NCBI GenBank assembly: GCA_023431055.1
Contig: JAEYXX010000019.1
Coordinates: 1-64,000 of the forward strand
Length of the DNA stretch: 64,000 nt
DNA from: Pseudomonadota bacterium
GTDB taxonomy: Bacteria; Pseudomonadota; Gammaproteobacteria; Pseudomonadales; Pseudomonadaceae
Direction: 5' to 3'
Below the pieces are notes generated by a model. It did not search any database, was not told the DNA's origin, and was given only the letters and a program-made list of their open reading frames with translations. Numbering within the stretch: the first letter of the stretch is position 1; each line of letters begins with the position of its first letter. The position numbers and the translations under genes were made by a program. Below, piece after piece: positions 48,027 to 57,040 of the stretch.

Positions 48027-51000
48027 GGCGCCTCATCGTCCGAAACATCGCCGCGCTGCTCCTGACCGAGCAACGTGCCGAGGTCACGCAGTTGCGTGGA
48101 GATTTCCAGCATGCGGTTGTGGGTGCGCAAATCGATGTCGATCTTCTTGTCCATTGCCTTGATCAGCGGCAGGAAGCTGTTTTCCAGGCTATCGGCTAGG
48201 CTTTCGAGCAATTTTTGCGTGCCCGGCTGCGGCGGCGCAACCACCTCCACCTGCGGGCGCAGCTTGCCGAGATTATCCAGCCCGGCCAGCAACTGTTCCC
48301 AGGGAATGCTCGGCGCCGCGCTGGCCGGCTTGTTGCCGGCACCCAGGCCGCGCACGCTTTCCACCAGGTCGTTGAGCTGGGCCACCACACGTCCACCGAC
48401 ATCGCTGTCGCTGCCGCCCATGGCCTTGTTGCGCATAAAGTCGCGCTTGATCTGCGCCCAGCGCTCGGCCTGCTCGGGCGTCTGATTGCCGCGCAGCTCG
48501 GCGAGCTTGAGCAGGTTCTCTTCGGCACCGGTGGTGAGCAGTTGCGACTCGCCCTGATAGTGGTCAGCGATCAGTTGCAGCAGCTCGGCATCGTTCATCA
48601 CCGCGCTGATCTTCTCGGCCATCTTGTTCATGTTGCGGTAGCTGCCCTGCAGCTTGAACGGTGGCTCGGTACGGTAGCTGTCGGCCTGCGCGGCGCTGAC
48701 GATGTACTGCTGGTTGACCCGACCAACCACGTCGCGCACCTGCATCAGACGCTGCAGGGTCGAGCTGATCTCGTTGATCTCGGCGGCGCTGTAGGTGTGG
48801 CTCAGCTCGTTGGCGGAGAACGGCTTGCCCTCGGCCTTGGCGACGAAACGGTAGACGTCGGCCATGTCGCGGGTGGCCAGCGGCGCCAGCACCGGGTTGG
48901 AGGTCAGGCTGTTTTCGATGTAGCTCAGCGCGAAGGCTTCCTGCATGCCGCCCAGGGTGTCGCCGAGGTTGTAGATGTCGGCCCGGTTGGCGAGCATGTC
49001 GGGGATCTTGAACACGTCGCCGGACTCGGTGTACGGGTTGCCGCTCATCACCACGCAGAACTTCTTGCCGCGCATGTCGTAGGTCTTGGTCTTGCCCTTC
49101 CACACGCCTTCGATGCGCCGCGTGCCGTCGCACAGCGAGATGAATTTCTGCAGGAACTCGGGGTGGGTGTGCTGGATGTCGTCGACGTAGAGCATCACGT
49201 TGTTGCCCATTTCCAGCGCCAGGTTGAGCTTTTCCAGCTCCTGGCGCGAGGTGGCGTCCGGCGCCTGCGCCGGGTCGATGGAGCGCACCTCGTGACCCAG
49301 TGCAGGGCCGTTGACCTTCATGAAGATCAGGCCGAGGCGGTGCGCCACGTATTCCATCAGGGTGGTCTTGCCGTAGCCGGGCGGCGAGATGAGCATCAGC
49401 AGGCCCATCAGGTCGGTGCGCTTGTTCTCGCCGGCGGTGCCCATCTGCTTGGCCAGGTTGTCGCCGATGAAACCCAGGTACACGTCGTTGATCAGCTTGT
49501 TGCGCACGAAGGACGACAGCGGCCGTGGCTTGAATTCGCTCAGGCGCAGTGCATCACGCTCGCGGTTGATGACCTCCTGGCGCAGCGCCTGGTAGCGCGA
49601 AAGCTGCGGCACGAAATGATCCAGATGCTGGCGCAGACGGGCGAAGTAGTCGTCGATGGCCAGCAGCAGCGTACCGTTCTGCACGCGCGGGTGATCGCCG
49701 AGCAGGCCGCTGACGGAGAAACGCAGATCGACCTCGGTGAAACGCCGCGGGAATTCTTCATCCAGCAGGCTGACGGCGATTGCCTCGGGCACGTAGTCGG
49801 CCAGTTCATTCATGGCGGCGTCCTGCGCGCACAGGCCGTCGAACCAGGTCTGCGCCAGCGACCAGCGCTGCACCGGACGGCCACGCAGGTTGTCCAGCGC
49901 AGCGCGGTAGTCGTCCCAGACATGGCTAGCCTGCATGCGTTGCTGCAGGGTATCGAGCAGTTGCCGGGCGTACTTGCTGAAGCTGAACTCGACCGGCTTG
50001 GCTGCCAGTTCCTCCACCAGATAAGCCGCTGCCGCCTGGCGCTGCGCTGCGTCCACCGGCAGCGGGTGCTGGCCCAAAAAGCGCTGCATGGCTGCATCGA
50101 TCTCTTCGCGCAGGCGTTGCACGCCATCCTCGCTGCCGAACAACTGGCGCAGGTGCAGGCTGCTGCGCGCCCGCTCCGGCCACAGCTCGGCCTCGATGTC
50201 CTGCCCCCAACGGTTCCAGAACAGCGCGGCGAAACCGCGCGCGGCCGGCGCGTAACGCAGCAGCCCGGCGCTTTCGCGCAGCGGCAGCAACTGGGCGAGG
50301 ATCAACGCCGCGTCGTGGTCATGGATGCCCTTCTCATAGGCATCCTTGTAGCGCGGTGCGGCGAAGTCGCGAATCAGGCGGGTCAGGGTTTCCGGCTGCG
50401 CCAGGTGGGTCTTGAGCAGATCGAGGGTGAGACCTTCACGGCCCGTCACAGCGGCGTCGAGCACCAGACCGGCGAGGTATTCGGCGCGGTACAGCGAGGG
50501 CGACTCGGATTCCAGCGACACCTGCCAGTAGTCGCGCAGGCCGTCCAGGGTCTCGTCATGCAGTGGCTCGAGGAAATCGGTGCCGGTCAGGTGCAGATAG
50601 AGCTGATCACCGCGCGGCATCAGGGTCAGGTCGAGTTCCTGAGTGTTGACGCTGAAGCGGTGACGCGGGCCGAGCTTGATGACGTTGCCGCCCTCTTCGA
50701 ACAGCTCGCTCTTGTCGCGCAGGGCACGCACGGCCTGGTCGCGGGCGGCCTTGAGGCGCGCCTCGACATCATCGGCCTTGACGCTGTCCTTCAGCTCGCG
50801 CAGGCGCTCGGCCATCTCGCGCAGCTTGAGAATCAGCGGGTCGGCGGCGAAGAAGGCATTGAGCTCTTCCATCTGAGTCAGGCGCGCGGTGCGCCGGCCA
50901 AGGCTGTCGAGGATGCGCTGGGCAGCGTCGAGCACGCCCTGGGCACGACGCTGGCGATCGTCGAGCAGGCTCTGCTTGTGCGACTCGAAGGTCTCCAGCA

Positions 51001-53263
51001 GTTCCTCGCGCTTGCCGAGGATGTCGCTGAGGAACTCCTCGTGATCGCCGAACTGACTTTCCAGCTCCTCAAGCTGCACCAGCAGACGCGACAGCTGCTC
51101 GTCGCACTTCTCCGGGTCCTGGGCCAGCGCCAGGGCGTTGGTGATGCCCTGACCGAACAGTTTGAACTGGGCGCCGAACTGCGCCACGGTCTCGGCCGAG
51201 CCCAGGCCCTTGCGCCGTTGCTCGGCGCGCGCCTTGGCCTGGTTGAGCCGGGCGTAGACCTCGGAAATCGATTCGACGATGGCAGTACGCTGGGTAGCGT
51301 CATCGATCTTCAGCGACGCCATCAGGCTCGACAGCATGTCGAGGTTGCCGGCCATCTCCTGCATCTCGACCAGCGGCTCATTGAGCTGGGTGACGGTATC
51401 GGCCTTCTGCGCCAGGCCGTCCAGCTCTCCGAGGCGCTGCACATAGGGTTGCAGCGCCGCATCACTGGCGAGGAAGGTCGAGGTAGCGCCGGCCACGCGC
51501 TCTTGTGCTTCGAGCAGTTCGGTTTCCATGGCGTCGATACGCGCCACGTCGATGTAGCGGTAGTCGCGGATGGTCAGCAACTGGCCGCGCTGCGCGGTGA
51601 TGGTATTGAGCGCCTCGACGAAATGCTGCACCTCGTCCCAGCTGTCGACCAGCAGGCCGGAGAGCAGGCTCTTCTGCCGCGACTCGGCCTCAGCCATGGC
51701 CCGACTGGACTGCTGGCGAATGCTCTCGACTTTCTCGAACTCATCCAATACCAGCTCGGAAGTAGAAGCCACTTCGCGCAGCAGCGGCGCCAGCTCAGCG
51801 CACTGGGCGTCGCCCAGCCAATGGTAGATGTCGAACAGCCGGCGAGTGTTCTGGCATAGCTGGGTGTAACGCGCCACCGACACTTCGCGACTGTCGATCT
51901 CGCGACTGAGGTTGAGCAGATCGGACACACCACGCACCAGCTCGGCATTGCCGATACGCCCGAAGAAACCGCTGCGCGCCGGCTGGCGAGCGGCGTAATC
52001 CTCGCTCTCGAACGGCGTTTGCCAGATCTGCATCGGATGGATGCGCGTCGGCTCGCTGCCCTCGGCGGCGAATATCACCATGCGCCCGTCTTCCAGGCGC
52101 GCGTACCCGTGGCCGAAGATCGGGTTGTGCAGCTGGCGGTTGATCATGTTGTAGGTGAACAGCGCCGAACGGCCTTCTTCCGGGTGGTAGAAGACGTACT
52201 GCACGTCCTCGCCGTTGGGCGAACGCACCGAGCGCTTGAAGCGCATGCCGCCCATGGGCTGCTCGAAGGTTTTGTACTGCCCGCTCTGCAGGTAGTAGCC
52301 GCCGGGGAAGATGATGCCGTGGTCTTCGGGCAGCTGCACGCAGGCCAGGCCGATGGCGTCGATGCGCTCGACCTGGTTAGTCAGGCTGTTGAACACCAGG
52401 TAGCGCCACTGCTCCTCGCGGTACGGCAGGATCTTCAGCAGGATCAGGCTGCCCAGGCGGGCGTATTCGATCTGCGCGTCGTCCAGCGACTGGGTCTTGT
52501 CCACCACCGGTTCGCGGTAGATGCCCAGGCCGTCCTGAGTGTTGTTCTCGACCTTGATGGTCAGGTCGCCGCCAACGGTTTCGACGAATACGGTGTCGAG
52601 AATGTTCATGTGCGGATGGCGGCCACTGACCACCATCTCGCGCGTGGTCTTCTGCCATTCGAAGTCGAACGGCGCCGGCAACGCGATATCGCGCTCGCCG
52701 CGGTTGTCGATGTAGCGCACTTCGCGCCCGTCGACCGAGATCGACCAGCGGAATACACGGATGTCAGTGACACGCTCGCCGATCTGGAAACTCGCCAGCA
52801 GCTTGCCGTCACGAATGGCCAGTTGCAGCAGGCGGGTGTTCTTGTAGTAGGTGTACAGCTCGTTGAAGTCGGCGACGAAACTGGCCTGAGCGAGGAAACT
52901 GCCCTCCAGCGGCACCGGCTCGGCGTCATAGCCTTCAGGCCCCTCGACCAGGCGGTAGAGGGAGAACACGTCGGCGACGCTGGTTTCCTTCTTCAGGCCG
53001 ATGAACACGTTGTAGCCGAACAGCAGGCACTCGCCGACCTGGACGATATCGCGGGCGATGCAGTTGTTCTCGGTGCGGATGCGTACCCGACCGATGGCCT
53101 CCATCGCACTGCTGCCGAACTCGGCCAGACGCTGGCCGTTGAGCGTTTCGGTCAAACTGCGCAGGCGCTGGCCCTGCTCCTGCAGGCGCCGCTGCAGCAC
53201 CTCGTAGGCGCCGCCTTCGGCGACGGCCTTGTCCAATACGTCCTGTGTCTGTGCGTCCGACAT
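48023..53263 (-). CDS. Giant AAA+ ATPase with beta-rich N-terminus and coiled coil
   Basis: 1746 aa. Residues about 60-440 are beta-rich and propeller-like (repeated short strands such as RVFRWSISVDGREVRYID). A long coiled-coil part spans about 480-900. The AAA+ module is at about 1240-1480: Walker A SPPGYGKTT (near 1290), Walker B LYVDDIQ (near 1358), sensor-1-like VVMSGNPYTES (near 1406); it resembles MoxR/dynein-like ATPases. Orthologues are annotated 'DNA repair ATPase' without firm evidence. No membrane helix. Upstream gap of 231 nt holds REP units; downstream it overlaps the rhomboid gene. Confidence 0.88.
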   Translation of the reverse strand: MSDAQTQDVLDKAVAEGGAYEVLQRRLQEQGQRLRSLTETLNGQRLAEFGSSAMEAIGRVRIRTENNCIARDIVQVGECLLFGYNVFIGLKKETSVADVFSLYRLVEGPEGYDAEPVPLEGSFLAQASFVADFNELYTYYKNTRLLQLAIRDGKLLASFQIGERVTDIRVFRWSISVDGREVRYIDNRGERDIALPAPFDFEWQKTTREMVVSGRHPHMNILDTVFVETVGGDLTIKVENNTQDGLGIYREPVVDKTQSLDDAQIEYARLGSLILLKILPYREEQWRYLVFNSLTNQVERIDAIGLACVQLPEDHGIIFPGGYYLQSGQYKTFEQPMGGMRFKRSVRSPNGEDVQYVFYHPEEGRSALFTYNMINRQLHNPIFGHGYARLEDGRMVIFAAEGSEPTRIHPMQIWQTPFESEDYAARQPARSGFFGRIGNAELVRGVSDLLNLSREIDSREVSVARYTQLCQNTRRLFDIYHWLGDAQCAELAPLLREVASTSELVLDEFEKVESIRQQSSRAMAEAESRQKSLLSGLLVDSWDEVQHFVEALNTITAQRGQLLTIRDYRYIDVARIDAMETELLEAQERVAGATSTFLASDAALQPYVQRLGELDGLAQKADTVTQLNEPLVEMQEMAGNLDMLSSLMASLKIDDATQRTAIVESISEVYARLNQAKARAEQRRKGLGSAETVAQFGAQFKLFGQGITNALALAQDPEKCDEQLSRLLVQLEELESQFGDHEEFLSDILGKREELLETFESHKQSLLDDRQRRAQGVLDAAQRILDSLGRRTARLTQMEELNAFFAADPLILKLREMAERLRELKDSVKADDVEARLKAARDQAVRALRDKSELFEEGGNVIKLGPRHRFSVNTQELDLTLMPRGDQLYLHLTGTDFLEPLHDETLDGLRDYWQVSLESESPSLYRAEYLAGLVLDAAVTGREGLTLDLLKTHLAQPETLTRLIRDFAAPRYKDAYEKGIHDHDAALILAQLLPLRESAGLLRYAPAARGFAALFWNRWGQDIEAELWPERARSSLHLRQLFGSEDGVQRLREEIDAAMQRFLGQHPLPVDAAQRQAAAAYLVEELAAKPVEFSFSKYARQLLDTLQQRMQASHVWDDYRAALDNLRGRPVQRWSLAQTWFDGLCAQDAAMNELADYVPEAIAVSLLDEEFPRRFTEVDLRFSVSGLLGDHPRVQNGTLLLAIDDYFARLRQHLDHFVPQLSRYQALRQEVINRERDALRLSEFKPRPLSSFVRNKLINDVYLGFIGDNLAKQMGTAGENKRTDLMGLLMLISPPGYGKTTLMEYVAHRLGLIFMKVNGPALGHEVRSIDPAQAPDATSRQELEKLNLALEMGNNVMLYVDDIQHTHPEFLQKFISLCDGTRRIEGVWKGKTKTYDMRGKKFCVVMSGNPYTESGDVFKIPDMLANRADIYNLGDTLGGMQEAFALSYIENSLTSNPVLAPLATRDMADVYRFVAKAEGKPFSANELSHTYSAAEINEISSTLQRLMQVRDVVGRVNQQYIVSAAQADSYRTEPPFKLQGSYRNMNKMAEKISAVMNDAELLQLIADHYQGESQLLTTGAEENLLKLAELRGNQTPEQAERWAQIKRDFMRNKAMGGSDSDVGGRVVAQLNDLVESVRGLGAGNKPASAAPSIPWEQLLAGLDNLGKLRPQVEVVAPPQPGTQKLLESLADSLENSFLPLIKAMDKKIDIDLRTHNRMLEISTQLRDLGTLLGQEQRGDVSDDEAP

Positions 53264-53324
53264 CGTGTTCTTCCTGGATAGGCGGCATCGAGCACCCTCG
53301 CCCGCTCAACAGGGCGAGGGCTCT

Positions 53325-53484
53325 GAAAAAACGCGGGAGGCTCGCGGCTAAAGCCCCTCCCACAAGGCTCGGCATGATCGGCAGGGTGGACAACGCTGTT
53401 TTTGTCCAGCATTGGCGACGTGGACAAGCTGCGCGTCGTCCACCCTACCGACTACCTGCTTGGTGGGCTGAAGCCCACCCTACA
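53325..53484. repeat. REP-type cluster between flotillin and ATPase genes
   Basis: Holds a type 3 arm (53342-53363, TCGCGGCTAAAGCCCCTCCC...), a dyad AGGGTGGACAACGC (53383-53396) with its complement at 53433-53446 (one mismatch) enclosing a nested TTGTCCA/TGGACAA pair, and a GTGGGCTGAAGCCCAC hairpin at 53461-53484. Strong RNA structure that could separate expression of the two halves of the gene train. Confidence 0.75.
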
Positions 53485-53494
53485 GGCTGGGTGC

Positions 53495-55540
53495 TCAGGC
53501 CTGCTCGGGGCCTGCGCTCGGCGCAGCCACCGGCGCGGCGGCTGCGGCCTTGCCAGCCAGCAGACGCGACAGCACGTCCTGCACCACCGGGCTCTTGCCC
53601 ACCACGCCTTCGATGGCCTTGCCCACCGACAGCGACTTGGCGAAGGAGTTGAAGAAGTCGCCCTCGCCGCCGACGATCTCGATCTTCGCCTTGGCCAGCG
53701 CGGTGGCCAGCACTTCGGCCTGATCCTTGGCGATGTCCTTGTTGGCGGCGATGGCGGCCATGGCTTCCTCGAAGCTCTTCTCCAGCTGCATGCGGAACTC
53801 TTCGTGAGCACGCGCGTTGTCGCTGAGCGAATCCAGCGCGCCGAACTTCTTGCCCAGGCCTTCGGCCTCGGCGTTCAGACGCTCCAGCAGCACCTGCGCC
53901 TCGGCCAGACCCAGGTCCTGGGTGGCCTTGGCCTTGGCCGCGCCGAGCTGTTCTTCGCCGCGCGCCTGGGCGCCGAGCTTCTCTTCCAGCACCTTGGCGT
54001 CGGCCAGGCCGTCTTTTTCCTTGGCAGCGGCTTGCGCCTCGATGACACGCGCCTGCGCCAGACCTTTCTCCTGCTCGCCCTTGGCTTCGGCGATCAGACG
54101 CTCGGCCTGCACGCGAGCCTCGGCCAGGCCTTCCTTCTCCTTGGCCGCAGCAGTGACTTCACGCACCTTGGCGTCGGCCAGACCGGGCGCAGCGCGCTCG
54201 GCTTCGATCCCTTCGGCCAGCTTCTTCTTGGCCTCGGCACTCTTGGCCGCTGCTTCCAGCTCGGCCTGGGCCAGGGTGTTGATTTCCACCGCCTTGTGCT
54301 TGGAACGGGTCTCGTCGGCTTCGGCCTGTTTGACCTGGCGCACCAGCTCCTGCTCGGCTTCGGCCTGGGCATTGAGCACGGTGACCTGCTTGAGGCGCTC
54401 TGCCTCGGAGACTTCACGCACTTCCTTGATGCGCTCTTCTTCCTGCGCCACGGTCTTCTCGACCGCCACGCGCTCGCGAATCACCGCCGCGATGTTCTTG
54501 CGCTCTTCTTCCAGCGCCTTTTCCTTCTCGATGCGCTGCAGCTCGACTTCACGCTCGCGGGCAACGATTTCCAGTTGCTGGGCACGCACGACCTTTTCCT
54601 TCTCGATCGTGACCGCACGCTCGCGGTTCTGCTCCGCCACTTCGACTTCGCGCGAGGCATTCTCCTCACGGATGTCGATCTGTTCCTGAGTCTGGATGCG
54701 TGCCTGCTCGGCCTTCAGGCGCTCTTCTTCCTTGACCTTGAGGGTCTCGGCCTGCTCACGCGCCTGGATGGTTTCGATCTCACGCTTCTGGCGCGCCTCG
54801 GCATCGGCCTGCTGACGCTCCAGAGCCAGGGTCGCCTCGCGGGTTTCGACGTTCTTCTTCTTGATCGCCAGCTCTTCGTTGCGCTCCAGCTCGTTGGTGA
54901 TGACGTTCTGCGCAGCGGTCAGCTCGGTGATCTTGCGGATACCTTCGGCGTCGAGGATGTTGCTCGGGTCCAGCGAATGCTTGGCCGTCTGCTCCAGGTA
55001 GTCGATGGCCACGTCTTCCAGCACGTAGCCGTTGAGGTCGTTGCCGATCACCTCGACGATGCGATCACGGAAGTCCTGGCGATTCTCGAATAGCTGGACG
55101 AAATCGAACTGCTTGCCGACGGTCTTCAGCGCCTCGGAGAACTTGGCGTTGAACAGCTCGTTGACCGCCGCGCGGTCGGAGGCGCGCTCCACGCCGATGG
55201 CCTTGGCCACTTTGAGCACGTCTTCCTGGGTCTCGTTGACGCGCAGGTAGAAGGCCACGGTGATGTCGGCGCGCATGTTGTCGCGGCAGATCAGGCCGTC
55301 CTTGCCACGGCGATCCACTTCCAGGGTGATCAGGGAGATCTTCATGAACTCCTTGAGGTGAATCACCGGATACACCAGGGAGCCGGTGAAGTGCACCTTG
55401 GGCGTCGAACTCATGTCGTTGACGATCAGCGCGGTGCCCTGCGGAACCTTGATGTAGAAGGCCTTGAACAGGGCAATCAGGGCAATGATGAAGAGGACGA
55501 CCAGCCCTGCCCCGACGATGAAGGGAATGAGGTTTTCCAT
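53495..55540 (-). CDS. yqiK: Flotillin-like SPFH protein (YqiK-like)
   Basis: 681 aa. One N-terminal membrane helix (IPFIVGAGLVVLFIIALIALF) precedes the SPFH/Band 7 domain (about 30-200: VPQGTALIVNDMSS, VYPVIHLKEFMKISLITLEVD split, GNDLNGYVLEDVAIDYLEQ). From about 210 to 600 it is a highly charged coiled coil. The segment about 451-560 has five GLA(D/E/Q)A(K/R/Q)V repeats spaced 18, 22, 18 and 33 residues. Flotillins form membrane scaffolds; YqiK works beside the NfeD/OB-type YqiJ, encoded just upstream. Confidence 0.92.
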   Translation of the reverse strand: MENLIPFIVGAGLVVLFIIALIALFKAFYIKVPQGTALIVNDMSSTPKVHFTGSLVYPVIHLKEFMKISLITLEVDRRGKDGLICRDNMRADITVAFYLRVNETQEDVLKVAKAIGVERASDRAAVNELFNAKFSEALKTVGKQFDFVQLFENRQDFRDRIVEVIGNDLNGYVLEDVAIDYLEQTAKHSLDPSNILDAEGIRKITELTAAQNVITNELERNEELAIKKKNVETREATLALERQQADAEARQKREIETIQAREQAETLKVKEEERLKAEQARIQTQEQIDIREENASREVEVAEQNRERAVTIEKEKVVRAQQLEIVAREREVELQRIEKEKALEEERKNIAAVIRERVAVEKTVAQEEERIKEVREVSEAERLKQVTVLNAQAEAEQELVRQVKQAEADETRSKHKAVEINTLAQAELEAAAKSAEAKKKLAEGIEAERAAPGLADAKVREVTAAAKEKEGLAEARVQAERLIAEAKGEQEKGLAQARVIEAQAAAKEKDGLADAKVLEEKLGAQARGEEQLGAAKAKATQDLGLAEAQVLLERLNAEAEGLGKKFGALDSLSDNARAHEEFRMQLEKSFEEAMAAIAANKDIAKDQAEVLATALAKAKIEIVGGEGDFFNSFAKSLSVGKAIEGVVGKSPVVQDVLSRLLAGKAAAAAPVAAPSAGPEQA

Positions 55541-55629
55541 TACAGCTGTACTCCTTTGCTAGTTGTGCAGGCAGGTTCGGCCACGCCCAGGCTGCCTGCC
55601 CTCTGTTACGTACGGATTGTCGGCAGAGG

Positions 55630-56271
55630 CTAGACGCCTCGAAATTCTTCTTCGGTAATGATGCGGTAGGCGTGTTCGGCCGCCAGATACTCCAGCAGCA
55701 CCACACGGTCACCGCGCTTGAAGCCCAGCGCCTCGTCGGCGCGCACGCGCAGGATCAAACCGGCGCCGCCATCTTCCAGCACCGCCTCGCCATGGCTGGC
55801 GGTGACTCGGCCGCTGCGCACCACCGCTACCTGCCCCAGCACGGATTTGCTGCTGATCGCCTCGACCTTGTGAAACAGCGGTCTTAGCGGCCGGCAGATC
55901 GCCGCGCACAGAGGCGCTGCCACCACGAAGGCTCCAGCGATCACCACCAATCCCAGCGGGTAACGCAGGATGCCCAGCGGCAGGTGGCGCAGCAGCCATA
56001 GTTCGATGAAGTAGCAGATGAACCAGCCGAAGAAGAACAGCAGCGTCAGCACCAGGGTGACCGGCACGCCATCGAGCTTGAGCTTGTAGAGCAGGCCGGC
56101 AAGGCCCTCGGTCTGGCCGGCACCATCCATCATCGAGTCGGCCTCGACGTCGAGCAGATCGACCTCGAGCAGGCCGGCGGCGACCACCAGCCAATAGATC
56201 ACCGCCACGCACAGCAGGAAGCTGTAGATGGCGGTGGGGAATGACAGCGCTGTCTGCAGGAAGAGTTCCAT
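55630..56271 (-). CDS. yqiJ: YqiJ-like membrane protein with OB-fold domain
   Basis: 213 aa. Three or so membrane helices (residues about 12-35, 70-92, 100-128) with a cytoplasmic link (LLDVEADSMMDGAGQTEG), then a C-terminal OB-like domain (about 140-210: VLGQVAVVRSGRVTASHGEA). The NfeD-like pairing of this domain with flotillins is well known. 59 nt after pspA and 89 nt before the flotillin gene. Confidence 0.88.
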   Translation of the reverse strand: MELFLQTALSFPTAIYSFLLCVAVIYWLVVAAGLLEVDLLDVEADSMMDGAGQTEGLAGLLYKLKLDGVPVTLVLTLLFFFGWFICYFIELWLLRHLPLGILRYPLGLVVIAGAFVVAAPLCAAICRPLRPLFHKVEAISSKSVLGQVAVVRSGRVTASHGEAVLEDGGAGLILRVRADEALGFKRGDRVVLLEYLAAEHAYRIITEEEFRGV

Positions 56272-56330
56272 TTTTTCCTTTCCCTGGGTTAGGGAAACGG
56301 GGCGCCAGCGCCCCGTTATCTACGCATCGT

Positions 56331-57026
56331 TCAGGACTTGGCCTTGTCCTTCAGCCTGGCCAGCACGCTGTCGGCGCTGGCATTGTCGGCCTTGATGCCG
56401 GCCGCACGCAGCTTGGCTTCCAGCGAATCGTCCGGCGCGCTGGTAGCAGCCAGCTCGGCCGAGGCCTCCATCTTCGCCGCGCGCTCGGCCTGCTTCTGCT
56501 TGATGCGCTCGAGCGACTCGACTGCAGTCTGCAGCTTGGCCTGCGAGCCGCCGTAACGCTGGGCCACGGCCATCTGCGCCTTCTGCACGCTCTCGGTAGC
56601 CTTGACCGTGTCCACCTGCTGCTTGAGGCGCTTGATGTTGCCCTCGGCCTGGGTCACAGCCTTGCGCAGTTGCGCCACGCTGGCGGCGAAGCCCTCGGCC
56701 TGCTCACGCTCGCTGGCCTGCTCGATTTCCAGATTGGCGATCTTCTCGGCAACTTCCTTGGCCAGGGTCTCGTTGCCGGCCTCCAGCGCCTTGAGCGCGT
56801 ACTGTTCGTACTCGGCGATGCTCGCCGCGCTCTTGTTCACCTTGTCGCTGGCCAGCTTGTGCTTGGCCATGATCTCGGCCAGCGCTTCCTTGGACTTGCG
56901 CAGCTCGACATCGGCGTCGCGGATTTCCTGATCGAGGATGCGCAGGGCCTGGCTGTCGACCACCGCCTCACCCACTTCATTGGCACCGCCACGCAGCGCG
57001 GTCAGCATTTTGCTCCAGACATTCAT
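56331..57026 (-). CDS. PspA/IM30 family protein
   Basis: 231 aa, almost wholly helical. The N-terminus MNVWSKMLTALRGG could be amphipathic and bind membrane; a long coiled-coil hairpin (IRDADVELRKSKEALAEIMA, VAEKIANLEIEQASEREQAE) fits the ESCRT-III-related PspA fold. It belongs to the YjfJ-like branch, not the classical pspABC operon; no pspF, pspB or pspC is nearby. Expected to coat and stabilise stressed inner membrane. 14 nt after the YjfI-like gene. Confidence 0.92.
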   Translation of the reverse strand: MNVWSKMLTALRGGANEVGEAVVDSQALRILDQEIRDADVELRKSKEALAEIMAKHKLASDKVNKSAASIAEYEQYALKALEAGNETLAKEVAEKIANLEIEQASEREQAEGFAASVAQLRKAVTQAEGNIKRLKQQVDTVKATESVQKAQMAVAQRYGGSQAKLQTAVESLERIKQKQAERAAKMEASAELAATSAPDDSLEAKLRAAGIKADNASADSVLARLKDKAKS

Positions 57027-57040
57027 CGTCTTCTCTCCTC

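Noticed and set aside
48215..51859. 1214-codon open frame on the plus strand
   Set aside because: Antisense shadow of the giant ATPase gene caused by high GC at third codon positions; its protein is His/Gln/Leu-rich with no domain pattern.
53402..55093. 563-codon Leu/Gly/Phe-rich plus-strand frame that looks like a repetitive membrane protein
   Set aside because: It is the complement of the charged coiled coil of the flotillin gene; the repetitive look comes from the GLA-type repeats on the true strand.
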